Notes: generated by a model not told the origin, from the sequence alone. 64,000 bases of DNA from Bacillus thuringiensis (GCF_022095615.2 NZ_CP155559.1:617501-681500), one strand, 5' to 3'; positions 34,468 through 43,668 are shown, counted from the first letter of the stretch. Numbers and translations are program-made.

Positions 34468-35928
34468 TTGGAAGCTATCGTAAATTGGATAAATAATATT
34501 GTTTGGAGTCCAGCACTTGTTTATTTATGTCTAGGAGTAGGGTTATATTTTTCCATTCGAACGAGGTTTTTACAAGTAAGGCATGTAGGAGAAATGGTGA
34601 GGCTGACATTTAAAGGAGAAAAATCAGAGGCTGGTGTTTCTTCGTTCCAAGCGTTAGCGCTTTCGTTATCAGGACGCGTTGGGACAGGGAATATCGCTGG
34701 GGTAGCAACAGCGGTTGCATTCGGTGGACCAGGAGCTGTATTTTGGATGTGGGCAGTAGCCTTTTTAGGAGCAGGATCAGCTTATGTAGAATCAACACTC
34801 GCGCAAATATATAAGACGAAACATCAAGGACAGTTTCGTGGTGGGCCTGCTTATTACATTGAAAAAGGTTTAGGTGTGAAATGGTATGCATTAGTATTCG
34901 TTGCAGCGACAATTATTGCAACAGGGCTCTTATTGCCAGGTGTGCAAGCAAATAGTATTGCCGTAAGTTTAGAAACAGCTTTTGGAATTAACACTACCGT
35001 ATCAGGGGCTTTATTAGTTGTTGTATTAGCTATTATCATCTTCGGTGGAGTAAAGCGAATCGTTAATGTGGCGCAAGTTGTCGTACCATTTATGGCAGTT
35101 GGTTATATTTTAGTAGCTTGCGTTATTGTTGCTATGAATATTGAAAAATTGCCAGAAGCATTTATGTTAATTATAAGAAGTGCTTTTGCATTAGAGGCGG
35201 CTTTCGGTGGTATTATCGGTTTAGCAATTTCTTGGGGAGTAAAACGTGGTATTTATTCCAATGAAGCAGGGCAAGGAACTGGACCACATGCAGCAGCAGC
35301 TGCGGAAGTATCACATCCAGCTAAACAAGGTTTAGTACAAGCATTTTCCGTTTACATTGATACATTATTTGTTTGTTCAGCAACAGCATTTATGATGATT
35401 ATTACAGGCATGTATAACGTATTTGATGCAAGCGGAAAAAACTTTATCGTAAATAAATTAAATGGTGCTCAACCAGGACCGGGATATACACAGGCAGCGG
35501 TAGAATCTGTTTTCCCTGGATTTGGAAACGGTTTCGTTGCAATCTCGTTACTATTCTTTGCATTTACAACAATTATGGCGTATTACTACATTGCAGAAAC
35601 GAATATCGCGTACTTAAATCGTGATAAAGACCGTCCTTGGCTGTCTATGATACTAAAATTTGTATTTTTAGGAGCTGTATTCTACGGCTGTATAAAAACA
35701 GCAGCAACGGCGTGGGCTTTAGGTGACATCGGTGTAGGAATTATGGCATGGGTAAATATCATTGCGATTTTACTATTACAAAAGCCTGCATTAGTTGCAT
35801 TAAAGGATTATGAAAAGCAGAAAAAAGAAGGAAAAGATCCAGTATTTGATCCAGGGCCATTAGGCATTAAAAATGCTGATTTCTGGGAGCATGAATACGG
35901 AAAAGATAAGAAGGAAGAAGTATCTTAA
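34468..35928 (+). CDS. sodium/proton-alanine (glycine) symporter, AgcS family
   Basis: A 486-residue transporter of the AGCS family that takes up alanine or glycine with Na+ or H+. The family signature GRVGTGNIAGVATAVAFGGP is at about residue 70, and GIYSNEAGQGTGPHAAAAA is near 264. About 11 membrane segments; the tail (KKEGKDPVFDPGPLGIKNAD) is the usual hydrophilic end. It starts with TTG at 34468 after AAGGAGGGGG; no ATG is nearby. B. subtilis AlsT/YrbD/YflA are the relatives. Monocistronic with its own terminator. Confidence 0.92.
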   Translation: MEAIVNWINNIVWSPALVYLCLGVGLYFSIRTRFLQVRHVGEMVRLTFKGEKSEAGVSSFQALALSLSGRVGTGNIAGVATAVAFGGPGAVFWMWAVAFLGAGSAYVESTLAQIYKTKHQGQFRGGPAYYIEKGLGVKWYALVFVAATIIATGLLLPGVQANSIAVSLETAFGINTTVSGALLVVVLAIIIFGGVKRIVNVAQVVVPFMAVGYILVACVIVAMNIEKLPEAFMLIIRSAFALEAAFGGIIGLAISWGVKRGIYSNEAGQGTGPHAAAAAEVSHPAKQGLVQAFSVYIDTLFVCSATAFMMIITGMYNVFDASGKNFIVNKLNGAQPGPGYTQAAVESVFPGFGNGFVAISLLFFAFTTIMAYYYIAETNIAYLNRDKDRPWLSMILKFVFLGAVFYGCIKTAATAWALGDIGVGIMAWVNIIAILLLQKPALVALKDYEKQKKEGKDPVFDPGPLGIKNADFWEHEYGKDKKEEVS

Positions 35929-35945
35929 TAGAATAGAAATGAAGG

Positions 35946-35974
35946 AGCAAAGGGAAATCCCTTTGCTTTTTTTT
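35946..35974 (+). terminator. terminator of the alanine symporter gene
   Basis: AGCAAAGGG (35946-35954), AAAT, CCCTTTGCT (35959-35967), then seven more T's. Confidence 0.9.
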
Positions 35975-36062
35975 GTGGACAAAAATGAAGTGAGAAGTTA
36001 TTTTTGGGACTATTTTTGAATATAAAAAGAATGTACATGCTTTATTAGGGGAAGGGGGGAGT

Positions 36063-36794
36063 ATGTTGATAGAGTTTCGTAATGTAAATAAATATTATGG
36101 TAACTTTCAAGTTTTAAAAGATATTAATGTACAAGTGAAAAAAGGTGAAGTGGTAGTAGTTGTTGGGCCGTCTGGATCAGGAAAAAGCACGTTGCTTCGG
36201 TGTATAAATCAGCTAGAGACAATTACAGACGGAGAGTTAATGGTACAAAATACGGAGGTACACAATGTAAAAACAGATATGAATGAATTACGTCGAAATA
36301 TCGGAATGGTCTTTCAACATTTTTATTTATATCCACATAAAACGGTTCTTCAAAATATTACACTAGCACCGATTAAAGTAAACAAAGTTTCAAAAGAAGA
36401 AGCTGAGAAAACAGCGATGTTTTATTTAGAGAAAGTAGGAATCCCGGAGAAGGCTAGTGTATACCCGCATCAATTATCCGGAGGACAACAGCAAAGGGTA
36501 GCAATTGCTAGAGGGCTCGCAATGCAGCCGGAAATTATGCTATTCGATGAGCCTACATCTGCTCTTGATCCAGAGATGATTGGTGAAGTACTTGATGTTA
36601 TGAAAACGCTAGCTAAAGAAGGGATGACGATGGTCGTTGTCACGCATGAAATGGGATTTGCTCGAGAAGTAGCAGATCGGATTTTATTTATGGATGATGG
36701 CAAGATCATTGAGGATACAACACCAGCGCAATTCTTTGTAAGTCCTGAACAAGAAAGAGCGCGTCTATTTTTAAGAAGAGTGTTAAACCATTAA
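36063..36794 (+). CDS. glnQ: glutamine ABC transporter ATPase
   Basis: A 243-residue polar amino-acid ABC ATPase. Walker [15 protein letters not shown] is near 34, the signature [14 protein letters not shown] near 138, Walker [15 protein letters not shown] near 158 and the H-loop VTHEMGFA near 193. It heads a four-gene set with binding protein and two permeases in the order of the B. subtilis glnQHMP operon, so glutamine is the expected substrate. The 13-nt gap to the next gene contains its SD. TnrA control is known in B. subtilis; no clear TnrA box was seen here. Confidence 0.9.
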   Translation: MLIEFRNVNKYYGNFQVLKDINVQVKKGEVVVVVGPSGSGKSTLLRCINQLETITDGELMVQNTEVHNVKTDMNELRRNIGMVFQHFYLYPHKTVLQNITLAPIKVNKVSKEEAEKTAMFYLEKVGIPEKASVYPHQLSGGQQQRVAIARGLAMQPEIMLFDEPTSALDPEMIGEVLDVMKTLAKEGMTMVVVTHEMGFAREVADRILFMDDGKIIEDTTPAQFFVSPEQERARLFLRRVLNH

Positions 36795-36806
36795 AGGAGG
36801 AATTTC

Positions 36807-37637
36807 ATGCTTAAAATGAAAAAGTTGTTTACCTTAATTGTATTCTCATGTTTATTCGTGCTTGTCGTTGCTGGATGCGGAAGTAAAAAAGATGAGGCGA
36901 AAGAAACGAATACGAAGCAAGGCGGGGCCGTGGAGCAAATTAAAAAGCGCGGGAAATTAGTAGTTGGGGTGAAGAATGATACGAACTTATTTGGATTGAA
37001 AAACCCTTCAACAGGGCAGGTAGAAGGATTTGATGTTGATATCGCAAAGGCGCTTGCGAAAAAAATTCTTGGAGATGAAAAGAAACTAGAATTAAAAGAA
37101 GTAACGTCTAAAACGCGTATTCCACTACTGAAAAACGGTGATATCGATGCAATTATCGCAACAATGACAATTACGGAAGAACGTAAAAAAGAAGTTGATT
37201 TTTCAGATGTATATTTTAAAGCAGGGCAATCGTTACTTGTGAAAAAGGGAGTTGATATTAAAGGTATTGATGATGTGAAAAAGGGTGTAAAAGTGTTAGC
37301 TGTAAAAGGTTCAACGTCTACAAATAATATTCGTCAAAAGTCACCGGAAGCGACCGTATTAGAATTTGAAAATTACAGTGAGGCGTTTACGGCGTTAAAA
37401 GCAGGGAAAGGCGATGTTTTAACGACAGATAATGCAATTCTTTACGGAATGGCAAAACAAGATTCTAATTATGAAGTTGTAGGGAAAATTTTTACGGATG
37501 AACCGTACGGAATTGCAGTGCAAAAAGGTGCAGGTGATTTAACGAAAGAGATTAATAGCTTGCTAGAAAATATGAAGGCGAGTGGGGAGTACGACAAATT
37601 GTATGAGAAATGGATTGGGCAAAAACAAGAGAAGTAA
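36807..37637 (+). CDS. glnH: glutamine-binding lipoprotein
   Basis: A 276-residue family-3 solute-binding protein. The signal peptide carries the lipobox VVAGCGS, so Cys24 anchors it in the membrane. The mature domain has GKLVVGVKNDTNLFGL and GFDVDIAKALAKKILG, the usual entry motifs for polar amino-acid binders, and TITEERKKEVDFSDVYFKAG. It captures the substrate for the GlnMP permease. A hairpin follows within the operon, which may stabilise this part of the mRNA. Confidence 0.9.
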   Translation: MLKMKKLFTLIVFSCLFVLVVAGCGSKKDEAKETNTKQGGAVEQIKKRGKLVVGVKNDTNLFGLKNPSTGQVEGFDVDIAKALAKKILGDEKKLELKEVTSKTRIPLLKNGDIDAIIATMTITEERKKEVDFSDVYFKAGQSLLVKKGVDIKGIDDVKKGVKVLAVKGSTSTNNIRQKSPEATVLEFENYSEAFTALKAGKGDVLTTDNAILYGMAKQDSNYEVVGKIFTDEPYGIAVQKGAGDLTKEINSLLENMKASGEYDKLYEKWIGQKQEK

Positions 37638-37687
37638 AGTGAAACTTTAATTAGTGGGTCTTTATTTCTAGTGAATAGTAAGAGTGA

Positions 37688-37710
37688 GAGGATGAGGGAT
37701 GCTCATCCTC
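37688..37710 (+). promoter_or_regulatory. intra-operon hairpin between glnH and glnM
   Basis: GAGGATGAG (37688-37696), GGATG, CTCATCCTC (37702-37710). No U-run follows, so it is not a full terminator. It may protect the glnQH mRNA 3' end and raise binding-protein levels over permease. Confidence 0.5.
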
Positions 37711-37737
37711 TTCTTGTAAAGAAAGAGGGGAGAATAT

Positions 37738-38394
37738 GTGCCTGATTTTTCTATATTAACGAATAACATTGATATGTATGTAGAAGGCTTTAAGTATACA
37801 GTTATGTCTAGTGTAATCGCATTAATAGGCAGTTTTATTTTAGGTGTAGTATTGGCGATAATGCGTATTGCACCGATCCGCATTTTAAATTGGTTGGGAG
37901 CCACTTTTGTAGAGTTTGTAAGAAATATTCCGCTCGTATTAATTGCATTTATATTCTATTTTGCTTTACCTGTAATAGGAATCACTTTAAATGGTTTTGT
38001 AGCAGGGACAGTTACGCTTACTGTATATACTGCATCGTTTATTGCAGAAGTTATTCGCGCTGGTATTCTATCAGTCGCGAAAGGTCAAATGGAAGCAGCA
38101 CGTTCCTCAGGATTGACTTATACGCAAGCAATGTACCATGTCGTTTTACCTCAAGCGATGAAAATCGTAATCCCTCCTTTAGGAAATCAATTTCTCAATT
38201 TAGTAAAAAACTCTTCCATACTCGGAATTATAGCTGGTACGGATTTGATGTATCAAGGAGATTTAATTTCAACGAAAACGTTTGTTACGTTTGATGTCTA
38301 TATATTTGTCGGGATGTTTTATTTAATATTAACAATTCCGCTCAGTATGCTAGTGCGTTATTTAGAAAAACGCTTAGCAAAGGAGGCGGTGTAA
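37738..38394 (+). CDS. glnM: glutamine ABC transporter permease
   Basis: A 218-residue HisM-type permease with about five membrane spans. The family EAA loop is EAARSSGLTYTQAMYHVVLP near 120-139. The start is GTG at 37738 after GAGGGG (37725-37730); the ATG two bases upstream is out of frame and stops soon. It forms a heterodimer with the next permease, whose ATG follows its stop directly. Confidence 0.88.
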   Translation: MPDFSILTNNIDMYVEGFKYTVMSSVIALIGSFILGVVLAIMRIAPIRILNWLGATFVEFVRNIPLVLIAFIFYFALPVIGITLNGFVAGTVTLTVYTASFIAEVIRAGILSVAKGQMEAARSSGLTYTQAMYHVVLPQAMKIVIPPLGNQFLNLVKNSSILGIIAGTDLMYQGDLISTKTFVTFDVYIFVGMFYLILTIPLSMLVRYLEKRLAKEAV

Positions 38395-39039
38395 ATGGAT
38401 TTTAAGGGAGCAATTACAGGAGATCATATTCTGTTTTTATTAAAAGGATTGCTTATAACATTAGAGGTAGCGCTCGTAGCAATTGTGCTTAGCTTTATTA
38501 TTGGTAGTGTAATAGGGATATTGCGCTACATGAAAATACCTGTTGTCTCACAAGTCTTAGGAATTATCGTTGAAATGATTCGAAATTTACCACTACTTTT
38601 AATTATATTTTTCACATATTTTGCACTGCCAGAAGCAGGATTGAAATTAGAAATTATAACAGCTACAATTGTTGCTTTAACAATATTTGAAGCAGCAATG
38701 ATATCTGAAATTGTTCGAAGTGGTCTATTATCTATTGAAAAAGGACAGATTGAGGCTGCAAAATCTTCAGGATTAACGTATGTTCAAGCACTTTGGCATA
38801 TTATTTTACCACAAGCATTAAGAAGAATGGTCCCGCCGCTTGTCAGCCAGTTTATTTCATTGCTGAAAGATACAGCGCTTGCAGTTGTTATATCATTACC
38901 AGAGCTTATGCATAATGCTCAAATTATTAGCGGGCAGAATGTAAATTATATGATCCCAACGTTTATAGTAGTAGCTTGTATGTACTTTATCGTAAATTAT
39001 AGTTTATCAATTTTATCGAGAAGATTAGAACTTCGTTAA
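38395..39039 (+). CDS. glnP: glutamine ABC transporter permease
   Basis: A 214-residue HisM-type permease, the second channel half. The EAA loop reads EAAKSSGLTYVQALWHIILP near 120-139, nearly the same as in glnM, suggesting duplication. It starts immediately after the glnM stop, with AAAGGAGGCGG in the end of glnM as SD. The operon ends at the following terminator. Confidence 0.88.
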   Translation: MDFKGAITGDHILFLLKGLLITLEVALVAIVLSFIIGSVIGILRYMKIPVVSQVLGIIVEMIRNLPLLLIIFFTYFALPEAGLKLEIITATIVALTIFEAAMISEIVRSGLLSIEKGQIEAAKSSGLTYVQALWHIILPQALRRMVPPLVSQFISLLKDTALAVVISLPELMHNAQIISGQNVNYMIPTFIVVACMYFIVNYSLSILSRRLELR

Positions 39040-39064
39040 CCCTTACAATATATGTAAGGGTTTT
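39038..39064 (+). terminator. terminator of glnQHMP
   Basis: AACCCTTACA (39038-39047), 5-nt loop, TGTAAGGGTT (39053-39062), then TT. Confidence 0.7.
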
Positions 39065-39131
39065 CCCTTGTTTATCCTTATTTTCCTCTAATTAGAATCT
39101 TAATCTCGCGATAAATCAATTTTTTATATTA

Positions 39132-39204
39132 TTTTATCAGAAAAGTTTTAATTTTATATAGAAATTGTAACCGCTTTCGTGTATATTTTTATTATCAGAA
39201 AATT
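39132..39204 (+). promoter_or_regulatory. control region of the RocE-like permease: CodY-like boxes and cre-like site
   Basis: TATTATCAGAAAATT (39190-39204) matches the CodY box at 13 of 15 positions, and TTTTATCAGAAAAGT (39132-39146) at 11. TGTAACCGCTTTCG (39166-39179) matches a cre box except at the last A. No SigL-type -24/-12 promoter is visible, unlike roc genes of B. subtilis. Confidence 0.45.
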
Positions 39205-39243
39205 TTAACAAGATATAGGGGTATCGGTAGGGGGAGGATTTAG

Positions 39244-40662
39244 ATGCAGCAACCAACGAATGAGAAATTACATCGTACGATGAAGAGTAGACATTTATTT
39301 ATGATCGCACTAGGTGGTGTAATCGGGACTGGTTTTTTCTTAGGTTCAGGTTACACCATTAATCAGGCTGGACCAGGGGGAGCCATCCTTTCATATTTAG
39401 TGGGCGGATTTATTATGTATTTAACAATGCTTTGTCTAGGAGAGTTAACGGTAGCAATGCCAGTTTCAGGTTCTTTCCAAAAGTATGCGACGAAGTTTAT
39501 TGGACCAGGAACGGGCTTTATGATTGGCTGGCTATATTGGCTTGGTTGGGCAGTAACAGTAGGACTAGAATTAACGTCAATCGGTTTAATGATGAAAAGA
39601 TGGTTTCCAAATGTTGATGTTTGGGTATGGTGTCTTGTATTCGGCGTTATTTTATATGCTTCAAATGCAATTTCTGCGAAAAGTTATGCTGAATTAGAAT
39701 TTTGGTTCTCTAGTATTAAAGTAGTTACAATTCTTGCATTTGTTGTTCTTGGTGGTAGTGCATTATTAGGGTTTATATCATATGACGGAAAAGAAGCAGC
39801 ACCTCTTTTCTCTAACTTTGTAAGCGATGGTGGATTATTCCCGAATGGACTAGCTGCCGTATTACTTACAATGATTACAGTTAACTTCTCGTTCCAAGGA
39901 ACAGAGTTAATCGGGATTGCAGCGGGAGAAAGTGAAAATCCAGAAAAAACAATTCCACGTGCGATCCGTAATACAGTATGGCGCATTATGTTATTCTTCA
40001 TTTTAACAATGACGATTTTAGTAGGATTAATTTCTTGGAAAGAAGCAGGGGTAATTGAAAGTCCATTTGTAGTTGTATTTGATAAAATCGGTATTCCATA
40101 CGCAGCTGATATTATGAACTTCGTTATTATTACAGCGTTACTATCAGTAGCGAATTCAGGATTATATGCGGCAACTCGTATATTATGGTCACTTTCAAAT
40201 GAAGGAATGGCACCAACATCTTTCAAGAAAGTAAATAAGCGTGGTATTCCAATTACAGCGCTAGTCGTAACGATTGCTGTAGCTGGTCTTTCTTTATTCA
40301 CAAGTTTCCTTGCAGAAGATACAGTATACATGTATTTATTATCTATAGCTGGTTTATCAGCTGTATCAAGTTGGATCATTATTGCTTTATCGCAACTTCG
40401 CTTTAGAAGTCAGTATATAAAAGGCGGAGGAAAGTTAGAGGACTTAAAGTATAGAACACCACTATACCCGATTGTTCCAATTTTAGCTTTAATTACAAAT
40501 AGCATCGTTGTTATTAGTTTAGCGTTTATTCCTGAACAACGAATGGCGTTATATTGTGGTATTCCATTTATCATTTTCTGCTATATATATTATTATATGA
40601 GTAAGAAACGGAAGAAACCGATGAAAGTGGAGATGGAAACGAAGTATGAAAATAAAAATTAA
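39244..40662 (+). CDS. RocE-like amino-acid permease (AAT family)
   Basis: A 472-residue APC/AAT transporter with about 12 spans. The N-terminal HLFMIALGGVIGTGFFLGSG is the amino-acid permease signature, followed by NQAGPGGAILSYLVGGFIMY. FQGTELIGIAAGESENPEKT in the middle is also conserved. The sequence is close along its length to B. subtilis RocE/RocC as I remember them, so arginine/ornithine or a similar cationic amino acid is likely, but related permeases of other specificity exist. SD GGGGGAGG precedes ATG 39244. The OsmC-type gene starts inside its 3' end. Confidence 0.87.
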   Translation: MQQPTNEKLHRTMKSRHLFMIALGGVIGTGFFLGSGYTINQAGPGGAILSYLVGGFIMYLTMLCLGELTVAMPVSGSFQKYATKFIGPGTGFMIGWLYWLGWAVTVGLELTSIGLMMKRWFPNVDVWVWCLVFGVILYASNAISAKSYAELEFWFSSIKVVTILAFVVLGGSALLGFISYDGKEAAPLFSNFVSDGGLFPNGLAAVLLTMITVNFSFQGTELIGIAAGESENPEKTIPRAIRNTVWRIMLFFILTMTILVGLISWKEAGVIESPFVVVFDKIGIPYAADIMNFVIITALLSVANSGLYAATRILWSLSNEGMAPTSFKKVNKRGIPITALVVTIAVAGLSLFTSFLAEDTVYMYLLSIAGLSAVSSWIIIALSQLRFRSQYIKGGGKLEDLKYRTPLYPIVPILALITNSIVVISLAFIPEQRMALYCGIPFIIFCYIYYYMSKKRKKPMKVEMETKYENKN

Positions 40663-41023
40663 GCATGATGATATAGAGGCAGATTTATCGTATGGTCCAT
40701 TAGCGATTGGAAAAGAAAATGGGTATTCACCGTTACAATTACTCGTTTCTTCTATCGCAGGATGTAGTGCAATTGTCTTTCGAACAATTTTAGAAAAGAA
40801 ACGCATTACATACGATACGTTTACAATCGAAACGGAAATTGGTAGAAGTGAAGCTTTATCAAAACCAGTTGAAAGTATTCATTTGCACTATAAAATTAAA
40901 GCGGAAAACATTACAGAAGAGCAATTGGACAAGGCGTTGCAGCTTGCAGTGAAAAATTGTACGATTGTTCAATCGATAAAAGATAGTATAAAAGTTACGG
41001 AAACAATTGAACTAATAAAGTAA
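40646..41023 (+). CDS. OsmC/Ohr-family protein
   Basis: A 125-residue OsmC-fold protein. The two redox cysteines of the family are in SSIAGCSAIVFRTI (near 46) and VKNCTIVQSI (near 105), and the central helix has LEKKRITYDTFTIETE. Members reduce organic peroxides with lipoyl or thiol partners; the spacing fits the YhfA-like subgroup rather than Ohr. It overlaps the permease gene by 17 nt, so it is translationally coupled to it, an unexplained pairing. It ends at a strong terminator. Confidence 0.82.
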   Translation: MKIKIKHDDIEADLSYGPLAIGKENGYSPLQLLVSSIAGCSAIVFRTILEKKRITYDTFTIETEIGRSEALSKPVESIHLHYKIKAENITEEQLDKALQLAVKNCTIVQSIKDSIKVTETIELIK

Positions 41024-41024
41024 A

Positions 41025-41066
41025 ACATAAAAACGTGAGAATACGACTCTCACGTTTTTATGTTTT
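41025..41066 (+). terminator. terminator after the OsmC-family gene
   Basis: ACATAAAAACGTGAGA (41025-41040), a 7-nt loop and TCTCACGTTTTTATGT (41048-41063), a perfect 16-bp stem. Confidence 0.85.
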
Positions 41067-41085
41067 TAATAAAGGGAGAAATATG

Positions 41086-41520
41086 ATGGAATGTTTAGGG
41101 TGTAAATTAGCCAACGAAGAAGAAATTATATATAAAATATATGAAGATGACTATGTAACATGCTTTTTAGATCATGAACCTTTCTATTCAGGTCATACTT
41201 TAATTGTGCCAAAGCAACATGTTGTAGAAGTAGACGAATTAGAGGATGTTGTAGCGAAATCGATTATGGATGCTTCAAAGCTTATTACAAAAGCGATTAA
41301 GGCATTATATAAACCAGACGGAATTACAATTTGTCAAAATGGTGGAGTATTTAACGAGTTAACACATTACCATATGCATGTCGTACCAAGATATAAAGAG
41401 CGCTCTTTTGCTGAGTTTTATATGGTACAGCTAGGAGAGAAGGAGAATTATAACTTGGAAGAGACAAAGCATTTGTTAAAAGAAGCGATAGAGCGAATAC
41501 TGCTTACTGAAAAGGCGTAA
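41086..41520 (+). CDS. HIT-family nucleotide hydrolase/transferase
   Basis: A 144-residue histidine-triad protein. The triad HYHMHVVPRY (near 96) has the catalytic central His. The N-terminal CLGCKLANEE contains a CxxC-like pair often binding zinc in Bacillus HIT proteins, and GHTLIVPKQHV is the conserved entry. It probably hydrolyses nucleoside phosphoramidates or dinucleoside polyphosphates. ATG 41086 is 7 nt after AAAGGGAG; ATG 41083 just before is possible. It stands between two terminators. Confidence 0.87.
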   Translation: MECLGCKLANEEEIIYKIYEDDYVTCFLDHEPFYSGHTLIVPKQHVVEVDELEDVVAKSIMDASKLITKAIKALYKPDGITICQNGGVFNELTHYHMHVVPRYKERSFAEFYMVQLGEKENYNLEETKHLLKEAIERILLTEKA

Positions 41521-41563
41521 GAGGGATGTTCTTAATGGAACAGTCAGGAAAATTCTAATATAA

Positions 41564-41607
41564 AAAATCCCAATTTCTCAGTTACAATAGAGAAATTGGG
41601 ATTTTGT
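41564..41607 (+). terminator. terminator of the HIT gene
   Basis: AAAATCCCAATTTCTC (41564-41579) and GAGAAATTGGGATTTT (41590-41605), a perfect 16-bp stem around 10 nt. Confidence 0.85.
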
Positions 41608-41648
41608 TTATTCTATTATTAAATTTTATATATAAAAAGATTTTGCAG

Positions 41649-41677
41649 TGTCACAAAGTATAGCGCTCATTCGTTAT
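41649..41677 (+). promoter_or_regulatory. candidate autoregulatory ECF-type promoter
   Basis: TGTCAC (41649-41654), 17 bp, CGTTAT (41672-41677). This resembles ECF promoters (TGNAAC...CGTN) more than SigA promoters and lies 23 bp before an ECF sigma gene, where self-recognition is usual. Confidence 0.4.
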
Positions 41678-41699
41678 ATAGAGTGAGAGGAGGAATTAT

Positions 41700-42257
41700 A
41701 TGAAAGTTATAAATAACGATTATGAAAAGATGGAAGAGCTATATGAGTTGTATGAACAAAAAATTTATTATGTAGCGTATTCTATTTTAAATAATATTCA
41801 GCAGGCTGAAGATGCGGTTCAAGAGACGTTTATTACTCTTTATAAGAACTTGGAAAAGCTCCATAGCTTGAGCACTGAAGAGCTTAAACGCTACATTTTG
41901 AGGGTCGCGAAAAACAAGGCGATTGATAGTTATCGGAAAAATAAACGACATGAAACATTTTTAGAAGAATATGAAAGAGAATCAACAGAAGCAGTAGATG
42001 AAAATATTGAAGAGTGGGAAAAACGTAAAATGTCTGAGGTTCAAATTGATACATTGCTAAAAGAGTTAAATGAATCTAACAGACAGGTGTTTAAGTACAA
42101 AGTCTTCTATAACTTAACGTATCAAGAAATTTCAAGTGTCATGGGGATAACGGAGGCAAATGTCCGTAAACAGTTTGAACGCGCTCGAAAGCGAGTCCAA
42201 AATATGATAGGAGGTATACAACATGACGAATTCAAAGAACTCCAAAGAAATATATGA
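41700..42257 (+). CDS. ECF-subfamily RNA polymerase sigma factor
   Basis: A 185-residue sigma-70 family factor. Region 2 (about 10-80) has VAYSILNNIQQAEDAVQETF and region 4 (about 115-170) has NLTYQEISSVMGITEANVRK with the helix-turn-helix. No region 3 or 1 is present, as expected for ECF. The linker between them (YERESTEAVDENIEEWEKRK) is acidic. SD GGAGGAATT precedes ATG 41700. The downstream gene overlaps by 35 nt and encodes the probable anti-sigma factor. It is not identifiable as SigM, SigW, SigX or SigV by eye. Confidence 0.9.
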   Translation: MKVINNDYEKMEELYELYEQKIYYVAYSILNNIQQAEDAVQETFITLYKNLEKLHSLSTEELKRYILRVAKNKAIDSYRKNKRHETFLEEYERESTEAVDENIEEWEKRKMSEVQIDTLLKELNESNRQVFKYKVFYNLTYQEISSVMGITEANVRKQFERARKRVQNMIGGIQHDEFKELQRNI

Positions 42258-43656
42258 ACTTGCTGAAAAAATTGCTTTAGATGATTTTGATAAACTCGAA
42301 GAACAACATGAATTTTCACATACATATACGCGCAAAAAGAAATTGTTTATGGAAGAAATGAAGCTGAAGGGCGAGCGACCACAGAAAAAGCGTAAAAGAC
42401 ATCGTATGTTAATCGCTGCTGCCTGTTTATTAATTGGTATGCCGACAACTGTTTTTGGTGCAGTGAAAGTCTATAATATGATTGTTCAAAAACAAAATTA
42501 CGAAGTAAATGTTTCCTTAACAAATAAGGATTCGAAAAAGAGTGATCAGTGGTATAAGTTGAAGGTTGGTAAATTGCCAGAAAATATGGAAGCAATTGAT
42601 GACACTGCTATGAAATATTCATTTAAAGATAACTACGCAAAGGGTGGATTTTCATTCATTCTTTGGAGAGTAGGAAAAGATTCGAATTTTAAAACACTGT
42701 ACTCAAAAAGCTACGAAGAGAAAGAGATACATGGCAAGAAAGCAGTGATTGTTAATAAAGAAAATGGAAACAACAATTTAGAGTTTAACAGAGAGGTCTT
42801 TCTCTTTTTTGAGAAAGAGGGGATCATGTTACAAAGTTATATTGGAAACGATATAAACGAAGAACAAATGGTGGATGTGTTAGGGAACATTTCCCTTGAG
42901 CCTACGTCAAAAGAAAAGGCATCACATATAACAGATTATGATAAAAAGTATTTTAGCGAAGAAAGTAAGCCTAAAAAAACTAAGGTGATTCCTTTGAAAA
43001 AAGATAGTAAACGACTATTTCATATAGGACAAAAAGTTCCAGTAACGATTATCATGGATAACAGTAAAATTGAATATGTGATAGAAAAAGTTGAAGTTTT
43101 TGATTCCATTAAAGATTTTAAACAAGAAAACTTTAATGAACTTGGTTTAGGAATACTAAGCGAGAATCAGGCTTTGGATCAAGCTGGACAATTGATACCA
43201 TATAGACGGGATGAATATAAATTTGGAAATGGTAAAGATTCAATTGATCAATTAGTAGAGTCAAGATTAATTCAGCCTAAATTTGTCTACTTGACAACAA
43301 CAGTGAAAAATATAGGTAAACAGGAAACAAAAGAAATCTATATGCATCCATCCATACAAGTGCTTAAAAGTAAGGGGAATGTATGGAATTACGCTGAAAG
43401 AGCTGGAATTGTGGAAAAAAATATTATGACGGGCGAAGTTGATTATTTAGAACCCCACGGAGACGGGAAAAGCTTTTATAATATTGGTAGTATCCGACCG
43501 GGACAAACGGTAAAGGTTAACCTAGGTTATTTTGTAGATGAGGACAAGTTAGATTCAATCTTTTTGGATGCTTTCCGTTACAGTGGGTCTAGTGGCACTG
43601 AGAATATGAATGAGAAAAATCGTTGGTGGTTCGATATTCGTCAACAGTCAAAATAA
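42223..43656 (+). CDS. probable membrane anti-sigma factor with large extracytoplasmic domain
   Basis: A 477-residue protein with a charged cytoplasmic N-terminus (1-62), one membrane helix (about 63-85; HRMLIAAACLLIGMPTTVFG) and a large outer part. The first outer segment resembles DUF4367/DUF4179-type domains (WYKLKVGKLPENMEAIDD), the second (about 270-470) an immunoglobulin-like DUF4352 fold. Overlap with the sigma gene by 35 nt and topology make it the likely anti-sigma. The zinc HxxxCxxC motif is absent from the N-terminus, so it is not a ZAS-type anti-sigma. The sensed signal is unknown. Confidence 0.72.
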   Translation: MTNSKNSKEIYELAEKIALDDFDKLEEQHEFSHTYTRKKKLFMEEMKLKGERPQKKRKRHRMLIAAACLLIGMPTTVFGAVKVYNMIVQKQNYEVNVSLTNKDSKKSDQWYKLKVGKLPENMEAIDDTAMKYSFKDNYAKGGFSFILWRVGKDSNFKTLYSKSYEEKEIHGKKAVIVNKENGNNNLEFNREVFLFFEKEGIMLQSYIGNDINEEQMVDVLGNISLEPTSKEKASHITDYDKKYFSEESKPKKTKVIPLKKDSKRLFHIGQKVPVTIIMDNSKIEYVIEKVEVFDSIKDFKQENFNELGLGILSENQALDQAGQLIPYRRDEYKFGNGKDSIDQLVESRLIQPKFVYLTTTVKNIGKQETKEIYMHPSIQVLKSKGNVWNYAERAGIVEKNIMTGEVDYLEPHGDGKSFYNIGSIRPGQTVKVNLGYFVDEDKLDSIFLDAFRYSGSSGTENMNEKNRWWFDIRQQSK

Positions 43657-43668
43657 TAGAAATAAATC

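Noticed and set aside
37890..38294. A 134-codon ORF inside glnM
   Set aside because: It lies in the +1 frame of a well-supported permease gene and has a Cys/Ser/Arg-rich composition typical of an out-of-frame shadow.
39684..40379. A 231-codon antisense ORF in the RocE-like permease
   Set aside because: It is long only because the permease gene lacks antisense stops; there is no SD or recognisable domain.
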